Shown here: positions 1 through 7,916 of the stretch, one piece after another | Position numbering within the stretch: position 1 is the stretch's first letter | How the letters are laid out: every line of letters begins with the position of its first letter | DNA from: an uncultured Collinsella sp. | GTDB taxonomy: Bacteria > Actinomycetota > Coriobacteriia > Coriobacteriales > Coriobacteriaceae | Assembly: GCA_938005465.1 (NCBI GenBank) | Contig: CALLNU010000020.1 | Location: forward strand, 5,148-69,147 | Direction: 5' to 3' | Length of the DNA stretch: 64,000 bases | Notes under the pieces: generated by a model | The model's database searches: none | What the model saw: the letters and a program-made list of their open reading frames with translations, nothing else | Told to the model about the DNA's origin: nothing | Translations under genes and position numbers: made by a program

Positions 1-1
1 C

Positions 2-190
2 GTCGTCGTTCGCACCGTTAAGGAGATCCGCCGCAAGGATGGCTCCTACATTCGCTTTGATGAGAACGCCTGCGTTGTCATCAACAACGATGGTTCGCCC
101 GTCGGCACCCGTATCTTCGGGCCTGTCGCTCGCGAGCTTCGTGACAAGAAGTACATGAAGATCGTCTCGCTCGCTCCCGAGACCCTGTAG
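2..190 (+). CDS. rplN: Ribosomal protein L14, C-terminal part (truncated by window start)
   Basis: The reading frame is open from base 2 to a TAG at 188-190 and gives about 62 residues that match the end of L14, including RRKDGSYIRFDENACVVINN and FGPVARELRDKKYMKIVSLAPE. L14 is a primary 23S rRNA binder of the 50S subunit at the subunit interface. The 5' part lies outside the window. It is followed 13 bases later by rplX, the normal spc operon order. Confidence 0.95.
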   Translation, partial: VVVRTVKEIRRKDGSYIRFDENACVVINNDGSPVGTRIFGPVARELRDKKYMKIVSLAPETL

Positions 191-203
191 TTAGGGGAGA
201 TAT

Positions 204-509
204 ATGTATATCAAGAAGGGCGATAAGGTCCAGGTTCTCTCTGGTAAGGATCGCGGCAAGCAGGGCGTTGTCCTGCGTGCTCTCCCCGCCGAGAACAAGG
301 TCGTTGTCGAGGGCGTTTCGGTCGTCAAGAAGGCCGTCAAGCCCAACGCTGCCAACCAGCAGGGCGGCATCGTTTCGCAGGAGGCTCCCATCGACGCCTC
401 CAACGTCAATCTCGTTTGCCCCGAGTGCGGTAAGGTTACCCGCGTCGGTCACGAGAAGGACGGCAAGAACAAGCTGCGCGTCTGCAAGAAGTGCGGCCAC
501 AAGTTCTAA
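204..509 (+). CDS. rplX: 50S ribosomal protein L24
   Basis: This 101-residue protein matches L24, an early assembly protein of the large subunit. The N-terminal KOW segment KKGDKVQVLSGKDRGKQG (residues 4-21) is clear. The C-terminus carries two CxxC pairs (CPEC and CKKC), a zinc-ribbon-like pattern seen in some bacterial L24 proteins. A GGGGAG ribosome site precedes the ATG. L24 should be followed directly by rplE; here a terminator follows at once and rplE is 38.4 kb away. Confidence 0.96.
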   Translation: MYIKKGDKVQVLSGKDRGKQGVVLRALPAENKVVVEGVSVVKKAVKPNAANQQGGIVSQEAPIDASNVNLVCPECGKVTRVGHEKDGKNKLRVCKKCGHKF

Positions 510-535
510 GCTGCCCGCAACATCAAGTTGCTAGC

Positions 536-570
536 AAAGGCCCGGATGCTACGGCACCCGGGCCTTTTTC
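536..570 (+). terminator. Intrinsic terminator after rplX
   Basis: A perfect 10-bp stem, AAAGGCCCGG (536-545) with CCGGGCCTTT (558-567), has a 12-nt loop and ends in a T-run. It closes the rplN-rplX half of the split spc operon. Confidence 0.9.
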
Positions 571-581
571 TATCCCTACTC

Positions 582-716
582 ATTGGGGACAGACTTAAAT
601 GACTTGTCGTTGGGGATGTTCTTAAACGGCTAGTTGATGGGGACAGTCTTTAGATTTGTATATCTGGCCATCTGGGATAGGCTTCAACGAAAGCGGCACC
701 TAGGGACAGTCCTTTG
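582..716 (+). repeat. Cluster of GGGGAC-type intergenic repeats
   Basis: Four related short units occur here: ATTGGGGACAGAC (582), TTGGGGATGTTCTTAAACGG (610), GATGGGGACAGTCTTTA (635) and TAGGGACAGTCCTTT (700). The same motif recurs near 57277, 59303 and 60313-60425. No gene was seen between 571 and 991. Confidence 0.7.
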
Positions 717-918
717 ATGTCTGGTGCCCCCAGAGGGGTGAAGTAATGCAGCTGGCTCTGTCTTTAGGGCTATGGTGCTCCGCCCCTATATGTTTCACAA
801 GGTTTGTCGCATGCGCATTTACGCGCAGAGTCTTGCGCGATGATGCGCATGGCCGCGCAAATATCTGATAACTATGGTTAAATAATGACCGATAAACAAA
901 TACACACGCAAATACAAG

Positions 919-936
919 CAAATGCGCGCGCATTTG
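919..936. promoter_or_regulatory. Perfect 18-bp palindrome, candidate operator
   Basis: CAAATGCGCGCGCATTTG is its own reverse complement and lies 55 bases before the oxidoreductase start. The preceding 120 bases are also rich in GCGCA/TGCGC half-sites. A DeoR-family regulator is encoded in the same operon, so autoregulation here is plausible, but this is inference. Confidence 0.45.
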
Positions 937-991
937 TGCGAATATAAGGCTGTTGGAAATGAAGGACTTCCGATGACTCAGGAGGCACATA

Positions 992-2071
992 ATGGCAGAT
1001 TCCAAACAGGCTCCGCTCGACGCCGAAGCAGCCGCAAAAGCAGCGTTCACTTCGGTCCAGGACAAGCCATTCCCCGATGATATCTTTACGGCTCCCGAGC
1101 TTCGTTGGGCTGTGATCGGGTGCGGCGTTATCGCCAACCAGATGGCCCAGTCTCTCGCTCTTGCCGGTCGCAAGCTTGCGGGCGTCGCCAACCGCACGCT
1201 GTCCAAGGCTCAGGCTTTTGCTGAGCAATATGGCATCGAGAAGGTCTATGAAACGGTCGAGGACCTCTACGCCGATCCGAACATTGACGCAGTCTATATC
1301 ACCACGCCGCACAACACGCATATCACCTACCTGCGAGCCGCTCTGGCAGCTGGTAAGCACGTACTCTGCGAGAAGGCCATTACCCTCAACTCTGCCGAGC
1401 TCGACGAGGCCCGCGCCATCGCCGACGAGCACAACGTGGTCCTTATGGATGCCACCACGGTGCTCCACATGCCCTTGTATCAGGAGCTGCGCCGCCGCAT
1501 GGATGCCGGCGACTTTGGACGCATGAACCTCGCCCAGCTCAACTTTGGCAGCTACAAGGAGTACGGCGACCTGACCAACCGCTTTTACAATCGCAACCTT
1601 GCTGGCGGTGCCATGCTCGATATTGGCGTCTATGCCCTGTCCGTCATGCGCCTCTTTATGGCAAGCCAGCCCGCTGAGGTCGTTTCGCTGGGCAACACCT
1701 GCGAGACTGGCGTTGACGTCGCGGGTGGCATCGTCTGCCGAAATGCCGAGCAGCAGCTGGGCGTCGTGAGCCTTACGCTCCACTCCAAGCAGCCCAAGCG
1801 CTCGGTCATCAGCTTCGACAAGTGCTACATCGAGGTCAATGAATATCCGCGTGCCGATCACGCGACCATCGTGTGGACTGCGGACGGCCACCGCGAGGAG
1901 GTCCACGCCGGCACCGAGGCTTACGCCCTGTGCTATGAGATGGCCGACCTGGAGAAGGCCGTTGCCGGCGACGACTCCAAGCGCGAGCTGCTGGATTATG
2001 CTTCTGATGTTATGGAGCTTATGACCAAGCTCCGCGCCGGCTGGGGAGTTGTGTACCCCGAGGAGGAGTAA
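992..2071 (+). CDS. Gfo/Idh/MocA family NAD(P)-dependent oxidoreductase
   Basis: The protein has 359 residues, a usual length for the family. After a 38-residue lead, the Rossmann motif VIGCGVIANQMAQSLA starts at residue 41 and the catalytic-type segment CEKAITLN lies near 126. The C-terminal half (LDIGVYALSVMRLF and following) is the GFO/IDH/MocA alpha/beta domain. The family oxidises or reduces sugar, inositol or related hydroxyls; the substrate cannot be told from sequence. An AGGAGG site precedes the ATG, and the next gene, a DeoR regulator, begins 3 bases after the stop, so the two form an operon. That pairing suggests carbohydrate metabolism. Confidence 0.85.
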   Translation: MADSKQAPLDAEAAAKAAFTSVQDKPFPDDIFTAPELRWAVIGCGVIANQMAQSLALAGRKLAGVANRTLSKAQAFAEQYGIEKVYETVEDLYADPNIDAVYITTPHNTHITYLRAALAAGKHVLCEKAITLNSAELDEARAIADEHNVVLMDATTVLHMPLYQELRRRMDAGDFGRMNLAQLNFGSYKEYGDLTNRFYNRNLAGGAMLDIGVYALSVMRLFMASQPAEVVSLGNTCETGVDVAGGIVCRNAEQQLGVVSLTLHSKQPKRSVISFDKCYIEVNEYPRADHATIVWTADGHREEVHAGTEAYALCYEMADLEKAVAGDDSKRELLDYASDVMELMTKLRAGWGVVYPEEE

Positions 2072-2074
2072 GCG

Positions 2075-2821
2075 ATGCTTGCGGAAGATAGGCTCAACGC
2101 GATCGTGTCGATGGTGCAGCAGGCCGGCTCGGTTACCGTGCCGGAGCTTGCCGAAGCCCTGGGCGTGACGGCGTCTACCATTCGGCGCGACCTGCAGACG
2201 CTCGACCGAGCTCATCGCATCGCCAAGGTCCACGGTGGAGCGACGAGTCTTGAGCGCGCGCACGTGACGCGCGACCTAACGCTTAATGAGCGCAGCGACC
2301 TCCATAACGACGACAAGGAGCGTATCTGCGCCCGTGCGGCGGCGCTTGTGGAGCCCGAGAGCTTTGTATACATCGACTCGGGCTCGACGACGCTGAGGCT
2401 CATCGAGCATCTTCCACACCTTGAAGATGTCACCTATGTGACCGATTCCGTGCTCCATGCTCAGCACCTTACTTTGCGCGGCATGCGTACCGTGGTGTTG
2501 GGCGGCGAGCTCAAACCCGAGACCGAGGCGCTCGTTGGCCCCGATGCCTTGGCAACCTTAGACCGCTACAACTTCAACTGTGGCTTTTGGGGCTCTAACG
2601 GCATTGCCGCCGAGCAGGGCTTCACGGCGCCCGATATCGAGGAAGCACAGGTCAAGCGTATCTCGATGCGCCATACCGCCAAACGCTTTGTAATCTCGGA
2701 CGCCAGTAAATTTGGCATGGTGGCGCCCGTCAAGTTCGCGGACTTCCGTGACGCAACGGTTATCACCGCGGGCGAGGTGCCCGCCAAGTACCAGACGATG
2801 AAAAACGTCATCACGGTTTAG
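2075..2821 (+). CDS. DeoR-family transcriptional regulator
   Basis: A 248-residue protein with an N-terminal winged helix (residues about 6-58: VTVPELAEALGVTASTIRRD, then the KVHGGA wing) and a DeoR C-terminal sensor domain (YIDSGSTTLRLIEHLP, VLGGELKPETEALVGP). Such regulators bind phosphorylated sugar ligands and usually repress the adjacent catabolic operon. It is co-transcribed with the oxidoreductase, and the palindrome at 919-936 is a candidate site for it. The effector is unknown. Confidence 0.9.
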   Translation: MLAEDRLNAIVSMVQQAGSVTVPELAEALGVTASTIRRDLQTLDRAHRIAKVHGGATSLERAHVTRDLTLNERSDLHNDDKERICARAAALVEPESFVYIDSGSTTLRLIEHLPHLEDVTYVTDSVLHAQHLTLRGMRTVVLGGELKPETEALVGPDALATLDRYNFNCGFWGSNGIAAEQGFTAPDIEEAQVKRISMRHTAKRFVISDASKFGMVAPVKFADFRDATVITAGEVPAKYQTMKNVITV

Positions 2822-2841
2822 CAACGGGGCGAAGTAAGGCC

Positions 2842-2884
2842 AAAACCACCGCGAAGGGGCAGGAACCTTTGTGGTGGTTTTGAC
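2842..2884 (+). terminator. Terminator after the oxidoreductase-deoR operon
   Basis: AAAACCACC (2842-2850) pairs with GGTGGTTTT (2873-2881) around a 22-nt loop, followed by TGACG. The T-run is short, so strength is uncertain. Confidence 0.65.
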
Positions 2885-2896
2885 GTTTGTCCAGAT

Positions 2897-2937
2897 AAAA
2901 CCTGCCAAAATAAACCTGTCCCTTTTCGGCAGGTTTT
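2897..2937 (-). terminator. Terminator of the pseudouridine synthase gene
   Basis: AAAACCTGCC (2897-2906) and GGCAGGTTTT (2928-2937) form a perfect 10-bp stem that overlaps the stop codon of the minus-strand gene. Read on the minus strand, the stem ends in TTTT. Confidence 0.65.
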
Positions 2938-3595
2938 AGGGCTCCCAGGGGCAGGGGGCTTCGATGTGGATGTGCTCGCCGGTTACGGGATGCGTGAAGG
3001 ACACGCTGTGGGCGTGGAGCATCAGGCCGCAGGGGCGCGGCGTTCCGTACAGGTCGTCGCCAACCAGGGGGTGACGCTCGCTGGCCAGGTGCACGCGAAT
3101 CTGATGCTTGCGGCCGGTGAGCAGCTCAACATCGATATACGAACGCGCGGGCAGGCCTCGGCGGCTCTTAAGGCGCTTGAGTACCTTGACGCGCGTCTGA
3201 GAGGGCTTTCCGCTGGCGCCGACACGCATCTTGCGGCTATCGTGGCGATCGCGAGCGATAGGCTTGTCGATGAGCTTCTCGTTCCAGTCGATTTTGCCCT
3301 CGGCGAGCGCCAGATAGTGCTTTTCGAACGCGTGGTCGATGACCATCTGGTCAAAGGCGGGCTGCGTCTGCTTGTCGAGCGAGAACAGCACCACGCCGGT
3401 GGTGTCACGGTCCAGGCGATTGAGCGGCTGCATGTCGGTCGCGGCAAAGCCGTCGCCCATCGCCAGCAGCAGGTCGCTGGCGTAGTCGGTGAGCGTGCGT
3501 TCACCGGTGCCGTCGCCGTGGACGATCATGCCGGCGGGCTTGTCGATGGCCATGAGCCAGGCATCGCAGTAGAGGACTTGAGGTTCTTCGTTCAC
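2936..3595 (-). CDS. RluA-family RNA pseudouridine synthase
   Basis: This 219-residue protein matches the RluA/RluD catalytic domain, which converts uridine to pseudouridine in rRNA or tRNA. The active-site segment NRLDRDTTGVVLFS places the catalytic Asp at residue 62; the KPAGMIVHG motif is at 19-27 and RKHQIRVHLA near 160. No S4 domain is present, so it is a short single-domain form. The start codon is GTG. It lies 15 bases downstream of the U32 gene on the same strand and is probably co-transcribed with it, giving an RNA-modification pair. The target base is unknown. Confidence 0.88.
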   Translation of the reverse strand: MNEEPQVLYCDAWLMAIDKPAGMIVHGDGTGERTLTDYASDLLLAMGDGFAATDMQPLNRLDRDTTGVVLFSLDKQTQPAFDQMVIDHAFEKHYLALAEGKIDWNEKLIDKPIARDRHDSRKMRVGASGKPSQTRVKVLKRLKSRRGLPARSYIDVELLTGRKHQIRVHLASERHPLVGDDLYGTPRPCGLMLHAHSVSFTHPVTGEHIHIEAPCPWEP

Positions 3596-3610
3596 GTGTA
3601 AGCCTTTCGG

Positions 3611-6106
3611 TTAGCTGATTCCCACAAACATGCAGCCCGAGGTCGCCCCGCGCAGGCGGGCGGCGGGCTTGCGGCCGGCTTGAGCCGCCTCGACGGCGCG
3701 ACGGACGCGAGCGACGGCACGGCCAATCTCATCGGCCTCGAGCAGCGTTCCGTCCACCATAAGACGACGGACGCCGGCGTCGAGCAGCTGCGGTACCTGC
3801 GGCGTGAGGTCGATGGGGTAGGCATCGTACAGGCGAGAGCGGCCGTGGATGTCAGTTCGGACGGGCATGACCTTTCCGTCGATATTCTTGAGCGAGAGCT
3901 TGCGGGCACGCAGGCGGCAGCTGGCACAATCGTGGATACAGCCGTTGGCAACCTGCAGAATGCAATGCTCGCTTGTCATGACGCGCGGGCGGCCAAAGAC
4001 GGTGATGCCCAGAGCCGCGGGCGCGGCGGCGCCGAGCGAGACAATCTCGTCGAGTGTGATCTCGGGCGAGAGCCAAAACGCACCGGCTCCGCGCTCGGCA
4101 AGCGCCTCCATGCAGGGCGTGTTGTGCACCGGCAGGCAAGAGCGGACCTCCGCCGTGGCGCCAACCTGGGCGGCCAGCGCGAGCTCAGAGATGTTGCCAA
4201 TATCGACCGTGGCACCGGCAACAACCCACGGGTCAACGCGCTCGTGGTCGACGGTGCGGCAGACCTCGTCGAGTACGGGTACAATGCCCTGCTCAAGTGC
4301 ATCGGCGGGGGAGACACCGGCTGCCTCGAGCGCATCGGTGGTCATGTAGATGCGCGTTGCACCCTCCGCGCGGGCGGCCTCGGCGGCCTCGAGCGAGGTG
4401 ACGGTGGTGCAGATCTGCGGCTCATCGCGGCAGTGCTCGGGCGCGGGGCGGGAATTACTGGTTACAATCGCCGGCAGCTCGAGCGTTTTCGCGCGCTCCT
4501 CGTACGGTGCCAGAATGGCCTCTTCCAGCGCCTTACAAGCGGCGGCGCGCACCTTGTGCACGGCGGAAAAGCCCATACCGCAGCCGGCGTCGAGCGAAAC
4601 GTCAAAGCTCGCGGCCTCAAAGGGAGAGGAGCCCATGCGCCCGACGTGCTCAACCAGATCGGACGCCTCGACCGCGCGGGTCTTGGCGGCCTCGACGGTA
4701 AAGCCCGTGGCCGTGGCCGTAAGCGAAGGATCGTCGCAACAGGTGAGCGTAACGGCAAACGGCTCGCCCAGACGCGCCACAACGGACACGTCTACGGCGC
4801 GGCGGCGCAGCACATCGCGCTTGAGTGCGGCGCCGGCGGCGTCAATGGCGCGCTGGCTTCGAATCACGCGCACGCGGCAGCCCTCGGGCATGCTACGGGG
4901 CACGCGACACTCGATAACATCGCCGGCAGCGGCATCATCGGCGGCAATGGTGGTCAGGAACTGGTCAAACTCGTTATCGTGGCGAAGCTCCAGCAGGTCG
5001 CCCTTGCCCACGGGCTCAAGCAGCTCAATGCGGGCGATGGCGGCGCGGCGACGGCGATCGTCGGGCTTTAGTCCGCGTACATCGCGGTTGGCCAGACGGC
5101 TGCCCAGCACCGTGCCCACAATCTGGCCGCGGTTGTTGGAGCGCTCGTAGCTCATCATCTCGTCGCCCGAGGTGCCATCCTGGTAGGCGTGCGTAAAGTC
5201 GCGATTAAAGCAGCGCTTGAGCTGGCGCTGGCGAGCGGCGTCCTCGTGCTTATCTACGGCGACCCCGGCCAGCATGTCATCAATCTGGTGACGGTACACA
5301 TCGACGATGGAGTACACGTAATCGGGAGCCTTCATGCGGCCCTCGAGCTTGAGCGATGCGGCGCCGGCGTCATACAGACGGCGAACAAGCTGCGACGTGT
5401 TAGTGTCGCGCGGGCATAGCGCGCGCTCGCGACCGGCAGGGGAGAGCGAGCGGCCGTTCTCGTCGATCAGCTCGTAAGGCAGGCGACAGGGCTGAGCGCA
5501 CATGCCGCGGTTGGCCGAGCGGCCCGCCATGGCAAAGCTCGACAGCAGGCACAGACCCGAGTAGCAAAAGCAGATGGCGCCGTGGCTAAAGACCTCGAGG
5601 TCCACATCGGGCGCGGCGTTGTGAATGGCGGCGATCTCGTCGATGGAGAGCTCGCGCGAGAGAGTCACGCGGTCGGCGCCCTGCTCGCGGCACCAAAGCG
5701 TTCCGCGGTCATCATGGATGTTCGCCTGGGTCGAGATGTGCGTCTCGATGCCGGGCATCGTGCGCTTGACCTCAAAGAACAGGCCCCAGTCCTGGATGAT
5801 GAAGGCGTCGGCGCCCAGCGTGGAGCAGCGATGGATGAGTTGCAGCGCATCGCCCATCTCGGACTGCTTGATGACGATGTTGACCGTGACGTAGACGCGC
5901 GACCCGGCTAGATGTGCGGCGCGGCAGGCTTGCTCAAAGGCCTCGTCGGTAAAGTTGGTGGCCTTGCGGCGGGCGTTGAAGCTGCCCATGCCGCAATAGA
6001 TGGCGTCTGCCCCCGCGGCGAGTGCGGCGGCAAAGGGCTCGGGCCCTCCGGCGGGCGCCAAAAGCTCGGGTCTGCGGTTGGTGGTTCGACTGGCGGTTGC
6101 GGTCAT
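3611..6106 (-). CDS. U32-family protein, long form (RlhA/TrhP-like RNA hydroxylation factor)
   Basis: An 831-residue U32 protein. The N-terminal part (LLAPAGGPEPFAAALAAGAD, residues 15-34) is the family barrel, and the signature EVFSHGAICFCYSGLC is at 171-186, with GMCAQPC at 201-207 supplying more of the conserved cysteines thought to hold an iron-sulfur cluster. A second Cys cluster (EHC, NGCIHDCASC) lies near 700-725. The length suits the U32 plus DUF3656-type architecture. E. coli U32 members RlhA and TrhP hydroxylate 23S rRNA C2501 and tRNA U34, so an RNA-modification role is more likely than proteolysis. The neighbouring pseudouridine synthase fits that. Confidence 0.85.
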   Translation of the reverse strand: MTATASRTTNRRPELLAPAGGPEPFAAALAAGADAIYCGMGSFNARRKATNFTDEAFEQACRAAHLAGSRVYVTVNIVIKQSEMGDALQLIHRCSTLGADAFIIQDWGLFFEVKRTMPGIETHISTQANIHDDRGTLWCREQGADRVTLSRELSIDEIAAIHNAAPDVDLEVFSHGAICFCYSGLCLLSSFAMAGRSANRGMCAQPCRLPYELIDENGRSLSPAGRERALCPRDTNTSQLVRRLYDAGAASLKLEGRMKAPDYVYSIVDVYRHQIDDMLAGVAVDKHEDAARQRQLKRCFNRDFTHAYQDGTSGDEMMSYERSNNRGQIVGTVLGSRLANRDVRGLKPDDRRRRAAIARIELLEPVGKGDLLELRHDNEFDQFLTTIAADDAAAGDVIECRVPRSMPEGCRVRVIRSQRAIDAAGAALKRDVLRRRAVDVSVVARLGEPFAVTLTCCDDPSLTATATGFTVEAAKTRAVEASDLVEHVGRMGSSPFEAASFDVSLDAGCGMGFSAVHKVRAAACKALEEAILAPYEERAKTLELPAIVTSNSRPAPEHCRDEPQICTTVTSLEAAEAARAEGATRIYMTTDALEAAGVSPADALEQGIVPVLDEVCRTVDHERVDPWVVAGATVDIGNISELALAAQVGATAEVRSCLPVHNTPCMEALAERGAGAFWLSPEITLDEIVSLGAAAPAALGITVFGRPRVMTSEHCILQVANGCIHDCASCRLRARKLSLKNIDGKVMPVRTDIHGRSRLYDAYPIDLTPQVPQLLDAGVRRLMVDGTLLEADEIGRAVARVRRAVEAAQAGRKPAARLRGATSGCMFVGIS

Positions 6107-6405
6107 ATCCTGCCTTTCAAAATGCTTAGATATTCAAAAGTATAGTGGTGCCGTTGCGGCAGGCGATGCCCGTGCTCCAAGCGGGATAAAGTCTTCAGCA
6201 GCTTGGGCTGGCTGACCCCGTGGAGAACCGTTCAGCGGTTCGGGGAAACCGTTGGGCGATAAAATATTCTCGTAAACTGATAATATTCTTGCATCAAACA
6301 GAAACCTTGAGTACTATCCCAATCAAGCGCGGTGTTCAGACCGAACTGTGCCTCCCGGTGCGAACGCCGCGCTCACGCTCTCTATCTGATCGTAAGGAGA
6401 AAAAC
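6107..6405. other. Divergent intergenic region between the U32 gene and ridA
   Basis: No gene recognised. A GC-rich hairpin is present near 6215-6246 (CCCCG ... CGGGG, with AACCG/CGGTT inside), and an AT-rich stretch at 6258-6300 is the likely ridA promoter zone, but no clean -35/-10 pair could be fixed. Confidence 0.4.
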
Positions 6406-6783
6406 ATGAGCAAGACCGTCGTGTCTTCCGATAACGCACCCGCAGCCATCGGCCCGTATTCCCCTGGTATCCAGACCGGCAACATGGTGTTTCTGTCCGG
6501 CCAGCTGGGCATCGACCCCGCAACCGGCAAGATGCCCGAGGGCGTCGAGGCCCAGGCTAAGCAGTCCCTTGCTAACGTCGAGGCGCTGCTGACCGCTGCC
6601 GGCGCCACCTTTGCCGATGTCGTCAAGACCACGGTCTACCTGGCCGACATCGCCGACTTCGCTGCCGTGAACGAGATCTACGCTTCCAAGTTCGAGGCTC
6701 CGTTCCCCGCGCGCAGCGCTTTCCAGGTTGCCGCCCTTCCGGCCGGCGGTCTGGTCGAGATCGAGGTCGTCGCCGCTCTCTAA
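6406..6783 (+). CDS. ridA: RidA-family enamine/imine deaminase
   Basis: 125 residues from an ATG with AAGGAG placed 8 bases upstream; the frame stays open further upstream but that part is not conserved. The protein is a clear RidA/YjgF member: NAPAAIGPYSPG (10-21), FLSGQLGIDP (29-38) and the invariant Arg 103 in FPARSAFQV. RidA hydrolyses 2-aminoacrylate and related imines released by PLP enzymes. The 2,3-diaminopropionate lyase encoded at 29739 produces 2-aminoacrylate, so the placement makes sense, though RidA is also a general housekeeping protein. Confidence 0.93.
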   Translation: MSKTVVSSDNAPAAIGPYSPGIQTGNMVFLSGQLGIDPATGKMPEGVEAQAKQSLANVEALLTAAGATFADVVKTTVYLADIADFAAVNEIYASKFEAPFPARSAFQVAALPAGGLVEIEVVAAL

Positions 6784-6812
6784 GGCGTTGGCAACAACTA
6801 AACATGACATGC

Positions 6813-6852
6813 AAAAAGACCCTGCAGCGCGTGTGAACTGCAGGGTCTTTTG
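6813..6852 (+). terminator. Terminator after ridA
   Basis: AAAAGACCCTGCAG and CTGCAGGGTCTTTT form a perfect 14-bp stem around a 10-nt loop. The A/T ends make it bidirectional, so it can also end the minus-strand regulator gene. Confidence 0.9.
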
Positions 6853-6907
6853 TCAAGCGATGCGACAAAAATGATCCGTTTTCCTCCGTCCCCAAGGAGT
6901 CAGCGGG

Positions 6908-7564
6908 TTAGCCTTCCTTGCGGACTTTTTGCAGGTAGCGGTAGACGCTGGGCTCCGAGATGCCCAGCGCGGTGGCGGCGCAGGCTACGGCGCCCTTGAG
7001 CATGAACACTCCGTTGCCGTTGAGGTGGCGAATGACGTCCACGCGGTCGCTTTGACCAAGCGACGCCACATCCAGCCCGCGAGCGCTCAGCAGCTCGGCA
7101 ATGCTGCGGTCGATGAGCTCCTGTGTGGACTCCGAAAGGCTTTCGACCTCGATAGAGGCGGGCTCCGTGCGCGTCGGCGCCGCGTCGAAGCACGCCATGA
7201 GCTGCTGTGCCATGGCGTTGATGGAGCGCACGGTCGAGAGGTCGGTGTTGACGCAGAGCATGCCGACGATCTCGTCATTCTCGCGGATAAAGTACGTCGC
7301 TGACTCCAATGTCTTGCCACCGGCACCGCGGCCCTCGTAGCCCGTAATAAACGGCAGGTCACGATACTTGGCGTCGTGCATGATCTTGAGTGCCAGGTCG
7401 GTGGCGGGACCGCCGACCTTGCGGCCGCTCACGATGCCGTTGCGAATATCAACGATGGCGTGGTCGGGATCCGAGAAATCGTGCAGCACGATTTCGCTGT
7501 TTTTGCCGAGTATCTGCTCCAGAAAATCGACCATCGGCAAAAAGCGACGTACGGTCTCGTTCAC
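6908..7564 (-). CDS. YheO-type PAS/HTH transcriptional regulator (left purine block)
   Basis: 218 residues from a GTG preceded by AAGGAG. The N-terminal half (about 5-115) is a YheO-like PAS domain with EIVLHDFSDPDHAIVDIRNG and SGRKVGGPATD; the C-terminal 65 residues form a DNA-binding helix-turn-helix (CAATALGISEPSVYRYLQKV). This family includes E. coli DauR. The gene diverges from the NCS2 permease and ssnA/ygfK/xdhD block, so it probably controls them. A paralogue of about the same length diverges from dpaL at 28808. Confidence 0.88.
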   Translation of the reverse strand: MNETVRRFLPMVDFLEQILGKNSEIVLHDFSDPDHAIVDIRNGIVSGRKVGGPATDLALKIMHDAKYRDLPFITGYEGRGAGGKTLESATYFIRENDEIVGMLCVNTDLSTVRSINAMAQQLMACFDAAPTRTEPASIEVESLSESTQELIDRSIAELLSARGLDVASLGQSDRVDVIRHLNGNGVFMLKGAVACAATALGISEPSVYRYLQKVRKEG

Positions 7565-7916
7565 GGGCAACTCCTTTGGGTGAAATCGGAAATGTTCATA
7601 ACAATTTTTTCTCATGGTAACACGCTGCCCATCATCTCGTATATCCGCAGGTACATTGCGTAATGCAGACGAACGGTAGGAATTTAGCGGTAAACGGTTG
7701 ACCAAAAGAAAAGTTAGATGGTATTTTGACCAGACACTTTCCTGACCTGCGGAAATGCGTTATTTCAGCTGAAGAATAGTCTGATAACAAAAAATTATTA
7801 TTGAGAATGAGAATCATCTTTAATACGATATGCAATGAAGGCACAACCTCAACCCCGCACTGCGTCACAATAGAGCGTTAGATGCGAAAACAACTACTTC
7901 GAGGATTGGTGGTCAA
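7565..7916. other. Divergent control region between the regulator and the permease
   Basis: 352 bases without a gene, AT-rich relative to its surroundings, as expected for two divergent promoters. It holds the promoter at 7801-7829. No purine riboswitch core was found. Confidence 0.6.
7801..7829 (+). promoter_or_regulatory. Predicted promoter of the purine permease
   Basis: TTGAGA (7801-7806) and TACGAT (7824-7829) are separated by exactly 17 bases. The expected transcript start is near 7836, leaving a leader of about 80 nt before the ATG at 7917. Confidence 0.55.

Noticed and set aside
878..2263. Long minus-strand open frame opposite the oxidoreductase
   Set aside because: It is the antisense shadow of a GC-rich gene with clear homology; the antisense product has no recognisable domain. 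Similar long shadows opposite the permease, ygfK, xdhD, ade and secY were rejected for the same reason.
6220..6405. N-terminal extension of RidA by 62 codons
   Set aside because: The extension is not RidA-like, and a good ribosome site sits right before the internal ATG.
7830..7916. Purine riboswitch ahead of the permease
   Set aside because: The leader of about 80 nt has no recognisable three-way junction core or terminator.
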